Shown: in pieces, positions 7,004-14,731 of the stretch
Layout: every line of letters begins with the position of its first letter
Position numbering within the stretch: the stretch's first letter is position 1
Origin: Bacteroidales bacterium
GTDB taxonomy: Bacteria > Bacteroidota > Bacteroidia > Bacteroidales > B18-G4
Direction: 5' to 3'
NCBI GenBank assembly: GCA_023145125.1
Contig: JAGLEK010000051.1
Span: forward strand, 1 to 15,372
DNA: 15,372 nt
Made by a program: the position numbers and the translations under genes
Notes under the pieces: generated by a model
What the model was told of the DNA's origin: nothing
Database searches by the model: none
Seen by the model: the letters and a program-made list of their open reading frames with translations, nothing else

Positions 7004-8686
7004 ATGCTCTGGAAAACTATTTTGATCTCGATATTACTCAGCTTTACTGCATTTGCTATTGCTCAGGACATAGAAAACATTTTTAAAGACAGGAGTGAGG
7101 TATACTTCACATTTGATGTGAATACTGACACAGACCTGCAATCCTTATCGCGTGCGATATCCATCGATAATGTAACCCCCGAGATGCAGGTTTTTGCATA
7201 TGCAAACAGGAAAGGGTTCAGTGAATTTATGAATCAGGGCATTACATACACGATACTGCAGCACCCCGGAACATTGCATCATCCCAGGATGTTGGATGTA
7301 GAGGGTGTTAAAAATATAGATTCCTGGGATTTCTACCCCACTTATGACGCCTATGTCGATATGATGTACCAGTTTGAAGCAGATTTTCCGGAACTCTGCG
7401 ATGTATTCAGTATTGGCACAACTAATGAGGGCAGGGAACTCCTGGTAGCAAGGATCAGTGACAATGTGAGCCAGTCAGAAGGTGAACCGGAGTTTTTATA
7501 TACTTCTACAATGCATGGCGATGAAACCACTGGTTATGTGCTTATGCTCCGGTATATTGATTACCTGCTCAATGGATATGGAACAAACGCAAGGCTTACG
7601 AACCTTGTCAATGAGACTGACATCTACATAAACCCCCTCGCAAACCCTGATGGAGCATACCACGGCGGGAATTCCAGTATTTATGGGGCACAACGCTTCA
7701 ATGCCATGGGAGTCGACCTTAACAGGAATTATCCTGATCCGGAAGATGGCCCGCACCCTGACGGGAATGCATGGCAAACAGAAACTGTGCACTTTATGAA
7801 TTTTGCGGAAGAACATAATTTCGTCATGAGTGCTAATTTGCATGGAGGCACTGAGGTTTGCAATTACCCCTGGGATACATGGTCAACCCTTGCAGCTGAT
7901 AATAACTGGTGGGTATATGTATGCCGTGAATATGCCGATACCGTGCATGCAAATGCTCCGGGAGGTTATATGACAGGATACAACAATGGCATAACAAATG
8001 GTTACCAGTGGTATTCCATTGCCGGCGGGCGACAGGATTATATGAATTATTTTCACCAGTGCAGGGAGTTCACACTCGAAATTTCCGACGTGAAGCTAAT
8101 ACCTGCCAGTCAGTTACCTGCCCACTGGGATTACAATTACAAATCCTTTCTGAATTACATGGAACAGTGCTTATTTGGAGTCAGGGGAAAGATAACCGAT
8201 TCAGCAACAGGCGATGCTATAGTAGCAGAGGTATTTGTGCTCAATCATGAAAGTGACAGCTCCTGGGTATATTCATCACTACCGGGTGGTAACTATCACA
8301 GGCTCCTCTTTGAAAGCTTTTACAGTATTCGCTATTCAAAGGAGGGTTACTATTCACAGACCTTCGATAATGTTATCGTTCACGAAAGGGAAGCAACCGT
8401 ACAGGATGTGGAGCTGGTCAAGATAATGTTTAATATCGACGAACCTCTTGCTGAAACATTCAGTATTTACCCTAACCCGGTATCCGGAAATTATATAAAG
8501 CTGAAAGCAAACCAATCGATAGAGGATATCACCGTGTACTCAATGAATGGGGAATTGTGCCATAAGTCGAATGCCGGTGGAACAAATACGGCATTTGTTG
8601 ATGTAAGCAAGCTAAATGCAGGAACATACATTATCAAGATAGTGTTGGATGGTAAGCTTGTACAACAGAAACTTATTAAGCACTAA
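7004..8686 (+). CDS. Secreted M14 zinc carboxypeptidase with T9SS sorting domain
   Basis: 560 aa. A signal peptide (1-20, ending AIAQ) is followed by a pro-region-like segment to about residue 107. The M14 peptidase domain spans about 110-390: HGDE (zinc ligands H171 and E174), INPLANPDGAYHGG, VDLNRNYPD (N240, R241, substrate carboxylate binding), NLHGGTEVCNYPW (third zinc ligand H280) and FTLEISD (E359, probable general base). All catalytic residues are present. A regulatory-like beta domain (about 392-472, GKITDSATGDAIVAEV) follows, then a type A T9SS C-terminal signal (about 485-560: FSIYPNPVSGNYIKL, LNAGTYIIKI, ending VQQKLIKH). So the enzyme is predicted to cross the outer membrane by the type IX system, with surface attachment or release, and to trim C-terminal residues from peptides for nutrition. 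Its stop overlaps the stop of the convergent gene. Confidence 0.92.
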   Translation: MLWKTILISILLSFTAFAIAQDIENIFKDRSEVYFTFDVNTDTDLQSLSRAISIDNVTPEMQVFAYANRKGFSEFMNQGITYTILQHPGTLHHPRMLDVEGVKNIDSWDFYPTYDAYVDMMYQFEADFPELCDVFSIGTTNEGRELLVARISDNVSQSEGEPEFLYTSTMHGDETTGYVLMLRYIDYLLNGYGTNARLTNLVNETDIYINPLANPDGAYHGGNSSIYGAQRFNAMGVDLNRNYPDPEDGPHPDGNAWQTETVHFMNFAEEHNFVMSANLHGGTEVCNYPWDTWSTLAADNNWWVYVCREYADTVHANAPGGYMTGYNNGITNGYQWYSIAGGRQDYMNYFHQCREFTLEISDVKLIPASQLPAHWDYNYKSFLNYMEQCLFGVRGKITDSATGDAIVAEVFVLNHESDSSWVYSSLPGGNYHRLLFESFYSIRYSKEGYYSQTFDNVIVHEREATVQDVELVKIMFNIDEPLAETFSIYPNPVSGNYIKLKANQSIEDITVYSMNGELCHKSNAGGTNTAFVDVSKLNAGTYIIKIVLDGKLVQQKLIKH

Positions 8687-9951
8687 CCTATCATTATCCC
8701 AAATCCGAGTATAACACGGTAAAGGATAATGAAAATCAATGGGAATGCGATTACTTTGAGATTAAATTTTACTCTAATGATCTCTTCCTCGAAGTATAAG
8801 GAGTGTGCAAAGCGATGGCCAATGGCAACGGGGATGATAGTAAGCACCAGTGAGAGAGAGACAGTAATGTCATATGACAGGAGTTCAGGGAGCATAAGCA
8901 AGGCAATTATTGCATTTCCTGCAAAAAACGGAATGATGGCCTGCGCCCAGAGGAATCTTTTTTGCTGATGCTTCTCAAGATGCCGGTAGTAACTGTTTGC
9001 CGAGATCAGGAATGATCGTGCCGTGAACACCCCCAACAGGATCAGGGCTGTTATAGATACGATTGTGTAGATCACCTTTTCAGTATCGGATATGAAAGAC
9101 CAGATAATAGCATATCCAAACCCACGGCCAAATAAACTTCCGATCAGCAAAGAGCCAAAAAATGCATTAAAGCCATGGATTAAAAGCCAGAGAAGGAATA
9201 GTTTTCCAAGCCCTCTTTCGGTACGGATATACGAAAAGATTATAGCAAAAAAGAGGGCAAGGACCCCTGCCAGTATAGGGCCGGAGGCATAGATCATCTT
9301 TACTGAATCACCGAACCATTGTTCAGGTTTTACCAGCCATAATACTTCATAATAGTAAATGATGGAGCGGTAGTCGAAAAATACACCTGATATTGATGAT
9401 GTGAACAGGATGATAAGAAATATGAGCAGGTAGGCTGCCACAAACAATAAGGTGGAATGTATGCTGATCACAGCAAATTCTCTTATCTGGCCTTTATTGC
9501 TCCTGATATACCTGATCAGTTGGGGCAGCTTAGCCGGGTTAAGATTTTTCAGGCTTAAGATCACATTTCTTGAACAGATTTTCAGGTAAAACCGAAGAAG
9601 CCTCCTGCGGCGATGTCTTTTAAATTTCCTGTCACGAGCAGCAATGGCATCCCTTTCCTGTTGCAGGCTTTCATAGTGCTCTTTGTTATCGAGAAGGTCT
9701 TGAAGATAATCAACTTTAAGCGAATCTTTGATCTCTTTTCTGTCCAGGTTTTCCTGCCGCCTTTTATGCTTTTCGGCAATACGTTCTTTCCTGTGATGTT
9801 CCTTTGCTATGGATTTGCTTTCGGTTACCACAGCACGGGAATTCCGGTCTGCACTCCTGAGCTCTTCTCTGCGCAATCTTTTCACATAGCGCAGATAGCG
9901 CATTCTTCGGTAGATACGGTAAAGAAATGTGTATTTCTTTCTCGCAGACAT
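8683..9951 (-). CDS. Polytopic membrane protein with a basic coiled-coil N-terminus, function unknown
   Basis: 422 aa; I do not recognise the family. Residues 1-155 are hydrophilic and extremely rich in Arg, Lys and Glu (for example KRHRRRRLLR at 111-120), mostly helical with coiled-coil potential at about 45-110, and probably cytoplasmic. Residues from about 160 hold six or seven hydrophobic segments: about 163-186, 220-241, 249-272, 292-312, 334-355, 363-378 and 398-418. HGFNAFFG (259-266) and GHRFAHSLYFEEE (378-390) place histidines and acidic residues near membrane borders, but no complete enzyme motif is visible. The ATG at 9951 is 11 nt downstream of the alpha-oxoamine synthase stop, so the two genes form one unit. 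Context suggests a role in lipid handling or the envelope; this is inference. No T-rich terminator separates it from the convergent carboxypeptidase gene. Confidence 0.75.
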   Translation of the reverse strand: MSARKKYTFLYRIYRRMRYLRYVKRLRREELRSADRNSRAVVTESKSIAKEHHRKERIAEKHKRRQENLDRKEIKDSLKVDYLQDLLDNKEHYESLQQERDAIAARDRKFKRHRRRRLLRFYLKICSRNVILSLKNLNPAKLPQLIRYIRSNKGQIREFAVISIHSTLLFVAAYLLIFLIILFTSSISGVFFDYRSIIYYYEVLWLVKPEQWFGDSVKMIYASGPILAGVLALFFAIIFSYIRTERGLGKLFLLWLLIHGFNAFFGSLLIGSLFGRGFGYAIIWSFISDTEKVIYTIVSITALILLGVFTARSFLISANSYYRHLEKHQQKRFLWAQAIIPFFAGNAIIALLMLPELLSYDITVSLSLVLTIIPVAIGHRFAHSLYFEEEIIRVKFNLKVIAFPLIFIILYRVILGFGIMIG

Positions 9952-9962
9952 GTCATAAGATT

Positions 9963-11213
9963 CTATCCGGCAGAGACATCCTTGAACTGATCCTTGCTGT
10001 AAATGCCTTTTTCCAGTCTTTCCTTTATCACAGTAAAAGCATCAACGGTATATTTCACATCTTCCAGGGTGTGTACTGCTGTGGGAATAAGCCTTAGGAT
10101 AAGAACTCCTTTAGGAACAACCGGATAACCAATAATAGAGCAGAAGATATTGTAGTTTTCCCGAAGGTCATATGTTAGCTGTGTAGCTTCAGGAACACTT
10201 CCTGAGAGGACAACCGGCGTTACGGGTGATTGGGTATTGCCGAGGTTGAAGCCTTTTTCTTTTAAGCCTTTCTGCAAAGCGTTAACAATTATCCATAGTT
10301 TGTCCTTATGCTCGGTGCTGCTTCTGATCATGTCAAGCCTTTTCAGGGCTCCGATCACCATCGGCATTGGAAGCGACTTGGCATAGATCTGTGAACGCAT
10401 ATCATATCTCAGATAGCTAATGATCTCTTTCTTGCTGGCCACGAATGCTCCGATGCCTGCCATGGCCTTGGCAAAAGTTGCGAAATACAGGTCAACCTGG
10501 TCCTGAACCTCAAGAAACTCATCAGTGCCGGCTCCTGTAGCCCCCATGGTACCAAAGCCGTGAGCATCATCAACCAGGAGTCTGAATTCATATTTTTCCT
10601 TCAGGGCACATATCTCTTTAAGCTTGCCCAGGTCACCCGACATGCCGTAAACTCCTTCTGTGATCACCAGGGTGCCGCCACCGGTCTGATCTGTGATCTT
10701 TTTAGCCCTTGAAAGCTCTTTTTCAAAGTTTTGTATGTCATTATGGGGATAAACGAAACGTTTACCAAAGTGCAGCCTCATACCATCAAGGATACAGGCA
10801 TGTGCTTCTGAATCATAAACGATCACATCTTTTCTGTCAACCATGGAATCAATGATGGAAACCATGCCCTGGTAGCCGTAATTTAACAGGTAAGCAGACT
10901 CCCTGCCTACGAAGGCAGCGAGTTCCTCTTCCAGTTGTTCGTGGTATTTAGTCTGCCCCGACATCATCCGTGCACCCATAGGGTAAGCCAAACCCCACTC
11001 CTTAGTGGCATCGGTATCAGCTTTCCTTATTTCCGGATGGTTGCCCAATCCGAGATAGTTGTTCAGGCTCCAGATCAACCTTTCTTTACCCTGAAATATC
11101 ATCTTGTTCGACAGTTCTCCTTCAAGCTTGGGGAACATATAATATCCTTCTCCCTTTTCACGGTATTTCCCTAAGGGGCCTGGCCTGTTTATTACTTTTT
11201 CAAAAATATCCAC
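9963..11213 (-). CDS. Alpha-oxoamine synthase (serine palmitoyltransferase / cysteate acyltransferase type)
   Basis: 416 aa, fold-type I PLP enzyme. Visible signatures: NNYLGLGNHP (51-60), PMGARMMSG (78-86), the PLP-stacking His in SEAHACILDG (H138), LVDDAHGFGTMG (D215, H218), the Schiff-base lysine in ATFAKAMAGIGAFVA (K249), and LRLIPTAVHTLEDV near the end with R374 for the substrate carboxylate. The family condenses an amino acid with an acyl-CoA or acyl-ACP. In Bacteroidota close homologues are serine palmitoyltransferases (sphingolipids) or cysteate acyltransferases (sulfonolipids); KBL (glycine plus acetyl-CoA) and BioF are alternatives, and sequence alone does not settle which. The start is GTG at 11211-11213: an in-frame TAA lies two codons upstream and the next Met is residue 26. 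A textbook promoter lies upstream. The membrane protein gene follows after 11 nt. Confidence 0.88.
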   Translation of the reverse strand: MDIFEKVINRPGPLGKYREKGEGYYMFPKLEGELSNKMIFQGKERLIWSLNNYLGLGNHPEIRKADTDATKEWGLAYPMGARMMSGQTKYHEQLEEELAAFVGRESAYLLNYGYQGMVSIIDSMVDRKDVIVYDSEAHACILDGMRLHFGKRFVYPHNDIQNFEKELSRAKKITDQTGGGTLVITEGVYGMSGDLGKLKEICALKEKYEFRLLVDDAHGFGTMGATGAGTDEFLEVQDQVDLYFATFAKAMAGIGAFVASKKEIISYLRYDMRSQIYAKSLPMPMVIGALKRLDMIRSSTEHKDKLWIIVNALQKGLKEKGFNLGNTQSPVTPVVLSGSVPEATQLTYDLRENYNIFCSIIGYPVVPKGVLILRLIPTAVHTLEDVKYTVDAFTVIKERLEKGIYSKDQFKDVSAG

Positions 11214-11246
11214 GGTTTATTTTTTAGGTTTATAATTTGATCATTG

Positions 11247-11277
11247 CAAAAGTATTAATTTATGGTTTACCCGCAAA
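11247..11277 (-). promoter_or_regulatory. Promoter of the alpha-oxoamine synthase unit
   Basis: Read on the minus strand, TTTG (11277-11274) is followed after exactly 19 nt by TACTTTTG (11254-11247). Both boxes and the spacing match the Bacteroidota TTTG / TAnnTTTG promoter. Transcription would start near 11241, about 28 nt before the GTG start. This is the best-formed promoter in the window. Confidence 0.75.
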
Positions 11278-11312
11278 TGAATTCCTTACATAATAATCAA
11301 GAATAGAATACG

Positions 11313-11344
11313 TTTTAAAAATCAATATAAATAGCTTACTTTTG
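11313..11344 (+). promoter_or_regulatory. Promoter of the bamD unit, very close to the start codon
   Basis: TTTT at 11313-11316 (three of four for TTTG) lies 20 nt before TACTTTTG at 11337-11344, an exact TAnnTTTG. The ATG is only 4 nt after the box, so transcription would begin at or next to the start codon and yield a leaderless or nearly leaderless mRNA unless another promoter exists upstream. Confidence 0.55.
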
Positions 11345-11348
11345 CAGC

Positions 11349-12143
11349 ATGTTTAAAAGATGGCTTTTCGGCTTATTATTTTTAAGTGTAATTCTTACTG
11401 TTTCCTGCTCAAAACACTCCAGGGTATTGAAAAGCGGTGATAATGACCTGAAGTATGAAGTGGCCATTGACCTGTATGAAAAAGGAGACTATTACAGGGC
11501 AATACAGCTTTTCGATCAGCTGATCGCCATCTACAGGGGCACTGAGCGGCTGGAGGTTATCAATTATTATTATGCATACTGCTATTACCATCAGGGCGAT
11601 TATCTTCTGGCAAGCTATTATTTTAAGCGCTACGCACAGAATTACCCGTCCAATCCCAGGGCAGAGGAGTGTATGTTCATGAATGCATATTGCTACTACC
11701 TCGATTCACCGCGTTACAGCCTGGATCAGACCAATACCTACGAAGCTATTAAAGAGATGCAGATTTTTATTAATGTATTTCCCCAAAGTGACTCAATTAA
11801 AACTTGTAATGATATTATTGATAAATTGCGTGACAAGCTTGAAAAAAAAGCTACAGAAATAGGCATACAGTATTATAAAACAAGACATTATAAAGCAGCC
11901 ATCGCTTCTTTTGAAAATGTGATGAAGGACTTTCCCGATTCTGAGAACCGGGAACAGATATTTTACTTTATGATGAAATCCTATTTTTTCTACGCTATTC
12001 ATAGTATTGATGAAAAGCAGGATGAACGATACCAGGAGGCTGTTGAGATCTATAATGATATCATGTACCTGTTTCCTGAAACCAAATATCAGAGAGAGTT
12101 AAAAACCATGCACCGAAATGCAACGGACAAGCTTGCAAATTAA
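11349..12143 (+). CDS. bamD: Outer membrane protein assembly factor BamD
   Basis: 264 aa. A lipoprotein signal (MFKRWLFGLL, then LTVSC) places the lipidated Cys at residue 20. The mature part is a TPR-like array: VAIDLYEKGDYYRAIQLFDQ, YYYAYCYYHQGDYLLASYYF, CMFMNAYCYYL, a longer insertion, GIQYYKTRHYKAAIASFENV with FPDSENREQ, and a final helix ending in YLFPETKYQRE. This matches BamD (YfiO), the periplasmic-face lipoprotein of the BAM machine that inserts beta-barrel proteins into the outer membrane. Cysteines and tyrosines are unusually frequent around residues 70-120. It heads a compact run with rpoZ 20 nt downstream, and is divergent from the lipid-synthase unit. The only Met near the start is residue 1, so the start is firm despite the very short leader. 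Confidence 0.88.
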   Translation: MFKRWLFGLLFLSVILTVSCSKHSRVLKSGDNDLKYEVAIDLYEKGDYYRAIQLFDQLIAIYRGTERLEVINYYYAYCYYHQGDYLLASYYFKRYAQNYPSNPRAEECMFMNAYCYYLDSPRYSLDQTNTYEAIKEMQIFINVFPQSDSIKTCNDIIDKLRDKLEKKATEIGIQYYKTRHYKAAIASFENVMKDFPDSENREQIFYFMMKSYFFYAIHSIDEKQDERYQEAVEIYNDIMYLFPETKYQRELKTMHRNATDKLAN

Positions 12144-12163
12144 ATCAGAAATTATTTTAGAAA

Positions 12164-12508
12164 ATGGATTATAAAAAAGTAAAAACAGAAAGAACGGCAG
12201 TAACCAGGGACAAACATCGCTTTTACGAGCAATCCGGTAATATATACAAGTCAGTGTCTGTCCTTTCTAAACGTGCGAATCAGATCGGTTTGGAGATGAA
12301 AGAAGAGCTGAACAGGAAAATTGCCGAGTTCGCCACAACAACTGACAACCTGGAAGAGGTATTTGAAAACAGGGAACAGATAGAGATCGCCAAGTTCTAT
12401 GAACACCTTCCAAAACCTACATTAATCTCGATTCATGAATTCCTGAATGAGCAGATCTACTTCAGGGATCCTCATGATGAGACGGATGAAGAAAGCAAGC
12501 CTGTTTAA
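12164..12508 (+). CDS. rpoZ: DNA-directed RNA polymerase omega subunit (Rpb6-like)
   Basis: 114 aa, soluble. The core GNIYKSVSVLSKRANQI (25-41) contains the helix in which omega/Rpb6 proteins carry a conserved R-A residue pair, here SKRANQI. It is followed by a helix (LEMKEELNRKIAEF) and the conserved segment DNLEEVFENREQIEIAKFYE and LPKPTLISIHEFL, which I recognise from Bacteroidota omega proteins annotated as Rpb6-like. The subunit binds the beta-prime C-terminal region and helps RNA polymerase assembly. The tail (HDETDEESKPV) is acidic and variable. The gene lies between bamD and coaBC, 20 and 18 nt from each, as expected for this phylum. An A-rich stretch precedes the ATG. Confidence 0.88.
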   Translation: MDYKKVKTERTAVTRDKHRFYEQSGNIYKSVSVLSKRANQIGLEMKEELNRKIAEFATTTDNLEEVFENREQIEIAKFYEHLPKPTLISIHEFLNEQIYFRDPHDETDEESKPV

Positions 12509-12514
12509 GCCGTC

Positions 12515-12520
12515 AGGAGG
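12515..12520 (+). promoter_or_regulatory. Strong Shine-Dalgarno (AGGAGG) of coaBC
   Basis: AGGAGG lies 6 nt before the coaBC ATG and just after the rpoZ stop. It is the only full Shine-Dalgarno sequence I see before a gene in the window; the others have A-rich or featureless leaders. Confidence 0.7.
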
Positions 12521-12526
12521 CACTGA

Positions 12527-13723
12527 ATGCTAAAAGACAAAAAGATCATCATTGGTGTAACCGGCAGCATTGCTGCCTATAAGGTGTCACCCCTCGTTCG
12601 CCTGCTCATAAAAGAAGAAGCAATAGTGCAGGTCATTATGACGCCGGCTGCACATGATTTTGTAACACCTCTGACCATGGCAACCCTGTCGGGGCAGCCG
12701 GTGCTTACAGAACCCTTTAACCCTGTGGATGGTGACTGGACCAGCCATGTTGAATTAGGCCTGTGGGCTGACCTGATGCTGATTGCCCCGGCTACAGCAA
12801 ATACGCTGGCTAAGATGGCAGGTGGCATTGCAGACAATCTTTTACTAACCACCTACCTTTCAGCCAAATGCCCGGTATTTTTTGCTCCCGCCATGGATCT
12901 TGACATGTACCGGCACCCAACAACCAAACAAAACATTGAAAAGTTGCAATCATTTGGTAACCAGCTGATCGCCCCTACAGAGGGTGAACTGGCAAGTGGC
13001 CTTTGTGGTGCGGGAAGGATGGAGGAGCCGGAGAACATAATCAACATCCTGAAGGAATTCTTTACCAAAGGCTGGGATTTTCCCGCTAAGAAGATAATGG
13101 TGACTGCAGGGCCGACTTTCGAAGCTATCGACCCGGTTCGGTTCATAGGAAACCATTCCTCGGGACTTATGGGATTCGCTATTGCCAATGAATTTGCAGA
13201 AAGGGGAGGGGATGTGACGCTAATCAGTGGGCCTACTGCCCTAAATGCCGCTGAAGGCATTAATCTTGTGGGTGTTACATCTGCTGATGAAATGCATAAA
13301 GCATGCATGGAGAATTTTGAAGAAGCAGATATTATTGTCATGACTGCAGCGGTAGCTGATTATACCCCCGAAAGCGTTGCTGAGGAAAAAATAAAAAAGT
13401 CAGGTGACCGGATGGTACTTAAATTGAAACCGACTAAAGATATCCTCGCAGAGATGGGCAAAAAGAAGAAACCGGGCCAGTTCCTGGTTGGTTTTGCACT
13501 TGAAACTGAAGATGCTGTGACCAATGCCGAAAAGAAGCTGAAAAATAAAAAGCTTGATCTTATCGTTTTAAACTCACCGAAAGACGAGGGAGCTGCATTT
13601 GGTGTGGAAACCAACAAGGTGACCATGATCACCAAAGACTTTCAGCAAACGAAATATGATCTTAAATTAAAGCTTGATGTGGCCATTGATATCGTAGACA
13701 AGATCAAAGAGTTATCAGTGTAA
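12527..13723 (+). CDS. coaBC: Bifunctional phosphopantothenoylcysteine decarboxylase / phosphopantothenate-cysteine ligase
   Basis: 398 aa, full length for CoaBC (Dfp), which performs two steps of coenzyme A synthesis: joining of cysteine to 4'-phosphopantothenate and decarboxylation. N-terminal flavoprotein CoaC domain (about 1-180): GVTGSIAAYK (10-19), SHVELGLWAD with catalytic H74, APATANTLAKMAGGIADNLL (FMN contact), PAMDLDMY (121-128) and SGLCGAGRMEEP with catalytic C160. C-terminal CoaB domain (about 188-398): VTAGPTFEAIDPVRFIGNHSSG (192-213), AAVADYTP (274-281), the EKIKK lysine cluster (287-291), KLKPTKDIL and VGFALETED. The PxMN motif of characterised CoaC proteins reads PAMD here (D124), which I believe is usual in this phylum. 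Cytoplasmic. porD follows after 12 nt. Confidence 0.95.
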   Translation: MLKDKKIIIGVTGSIAAYKVSPLVRLLIKEEAIVQVIMTPAAHDFVTPLTMATLSGQPVLTEPFNPVDGDWTSHVELGLWADLMLIAPATANTLAKMAGGIADNLLLTTYLSAKCPVFFAPAMDLDMYRHPTTKQNIEKLQSFGNQLIAPTEGELASGLCGAGRMEEPENIINILKEFFTKGWDFPAKKIMVTAGPTFEAIDPVRFIGNHSSGLMGFAIANEFAERGGDVTLISGPTALNAAEGINLVGVTSADEMHKACMENFEEADIIVMTAAVADYTPESVAEEKIKKSGDRMVLKLKPTKDILAEMGKKKKPGQFLVGFALETEDAVTNAEKKLKNKKLDLIVLNSPKDEGAAFGVETNKVTMITKDFQQTKYDLKLKLDVAIDIVDKIKELSV

Positions 13724-13735
13724 TATTATTTGCTT

Positions 13736-14644
13736 ATGCGACTGGGAATACACAAGAAAATTGCCATACTTCTGATTAGCGTACTGATAAGCATGCAGTC
13801 CTTTGCGCAGGAGATCTACTGTAATGTTCAGATCAATACACAGCAGGTAGAAGGAACCGAAAAAAAGGTATTTGAAACCCTCAGGACGGCCATTTTCGAG
13901 TTTATGAATAATCGTCAGTGGACCTCTTACAGCTTTAAGATTGAAGAACGCATTGAATGCACCATATTGCTGAATGTGACAAGCAGGATATCAAGCGATG
14001 AATTCACGGCTGAACTCAATATGGCGCTTAAGCGGCCAATCTATAATTCGGCCTATAACTCGACCACTCTTAACTACATCGACAAAGATTTCAAGTTTAC
14101 ATATGTTGAATATCAGCCACTCGATTTCATTGAGAACACCTTTACGTCAAACCTGACATCGGTGCTGGCATATTATGTTTATATCTTCCTGGGGCTCGAT
14201 TTCGATTCTTTTACGATGTATGGAGGTACGCCATTTTATGGAAAGGCCGAAAACATCGTAAATGCAGCCCTGAGTGCGGGCTATGCAGGCTGGAAGTCAT
14301 TCGAGAGCCAGAAGAACAGGTACTGGTTAGTGGAAAACCTTTCGAACCCCGCATATCAGCCGATCAGGAAATTCATGTATGAATATCATCGCCTGGGACT
14401 TGACCAGATGTATGACGATTCACAAAGAGGGCGTGCAGCCATCCTGAAAAGCCTGGATTACCTCGCCGAGATAAAAGATGGTTGGCCAAACCTGTTCTTC
14501 CTGCAGCTGATCATGGATGCCAAAAGGGATGAGTTTATCAATGTCTTCTCCGAAGGTAGTTCCACAGAAAAAACCAGGGCGATGAACATCCTGAAAAAAC
14601 TCGATCCTTCACAAAGCTCGAGATATGATGAGATCATGAATTGA
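13736..14644 (+). CDS. porD: Type IX secretion system protein PorD (DUF4835 family)
   Basis: 302 aa from the ATG at 13736; a TTG two codons earlier is also open, but the ATG gives the better signal peptide and needs no rare start. The signal peptide (MRLGIHKKIAILLISVLISM, then QSFAQ) ends near residue 24. The mature protein starts EIYCNVQINTQQVEGTEKKV, and later has TSRISSDEF, RPIYNSAYNSTTLNY, PLDFIENTFTSNLTSVLAYY, FDSFTMYGGTPFYGKAENIV, GWKSFESQKNRYWLVENL and a C-terminal helix region. I recognise this as DUF4835/PorD, a periplasmic protein associated with the type IX system whose exact role is not well defined. Its position between coaBC (12 nt) and recN is common in Bacteroidota. Together with the T9SS-tagged peptidase, it shows the organism has this secretion route. 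Confidence 0.87.
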   Translation: MRLGIHKKIAILLISVLISMQSFAQEIYCNVQINTQQVEGTEKKVFETLRTAIFEFMNNRQWTSYSFKIEERIECTILLNVTSRISSDEFTAELNMALKRPIYNSAYNSTTLNYIDKDFKFTYVEYQPLDFIENTFTSNLTSVLAYYVYIFLGLDFDSFTMYGGTPFYGKAENIVNAALSAGYAGWKSFESQKNRYWLVENLSNPAYQPIRKFMYEYHRLGLDQMYDDSQRGRAAILKSLDYLAEIKDGWPNLFFLQLIMDAKRDEFINVFSEGSSTEKTRAMNILKKLDPSQSSRYDEIMN

Positions 14645-14691
14645 TCATCATTCCCTTCCTGTGCGATTACTGTCTGATTTCTTTTTATATT

Positions 14692-14699
14692 TACCTTTG
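14692..14699 (+). promoter_or_regulatory. Possible -7 element (TACCTTTG) for recN
   Basis: TACCTTTG matches TAnnTTTG and lies 32 nt before the recN ATG, in the 87-base gap after porD. There is no clear TTTG at the -33 distance. recN could also be read through from porD, because I see no terminator in the gap. Confidence 0.42.
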
Positions 14700-14731
14700 T
14701 ATTTGTTTTAGTTTTTCATGCCTGCAATCAT

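Noticed and set aside
9070..9180. Membrane protein HGFNAFFG segment as an M50 or similar zinc protease site
   Set aside because: There is no HExxH motif or partner zinc ligand, so a protease claim is not supported.
12853..13635. Long open frames on the minus strand opposite coaBC
   Set aside because: coaBC on the plus strand is unambiguous over the whole length. The antisense products are Ser/Pro/Phe-rich, have no recognisable motif, and reflect the codon composition of the real gene.
13730..13735. TTG at 13730 as the porD start
   Set aside because: An ATG two codons later gives a standard signal peptide start and keeps a 12-nt gap to coaBC, so the TTG is not needed.
14718..14731. ATG at 14718 as the recN start
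   Set aside because: It is out of frame with the Walker A motif and the rest of RecN; the ATG at 14732 is in frame and begins the typical N-terminus.
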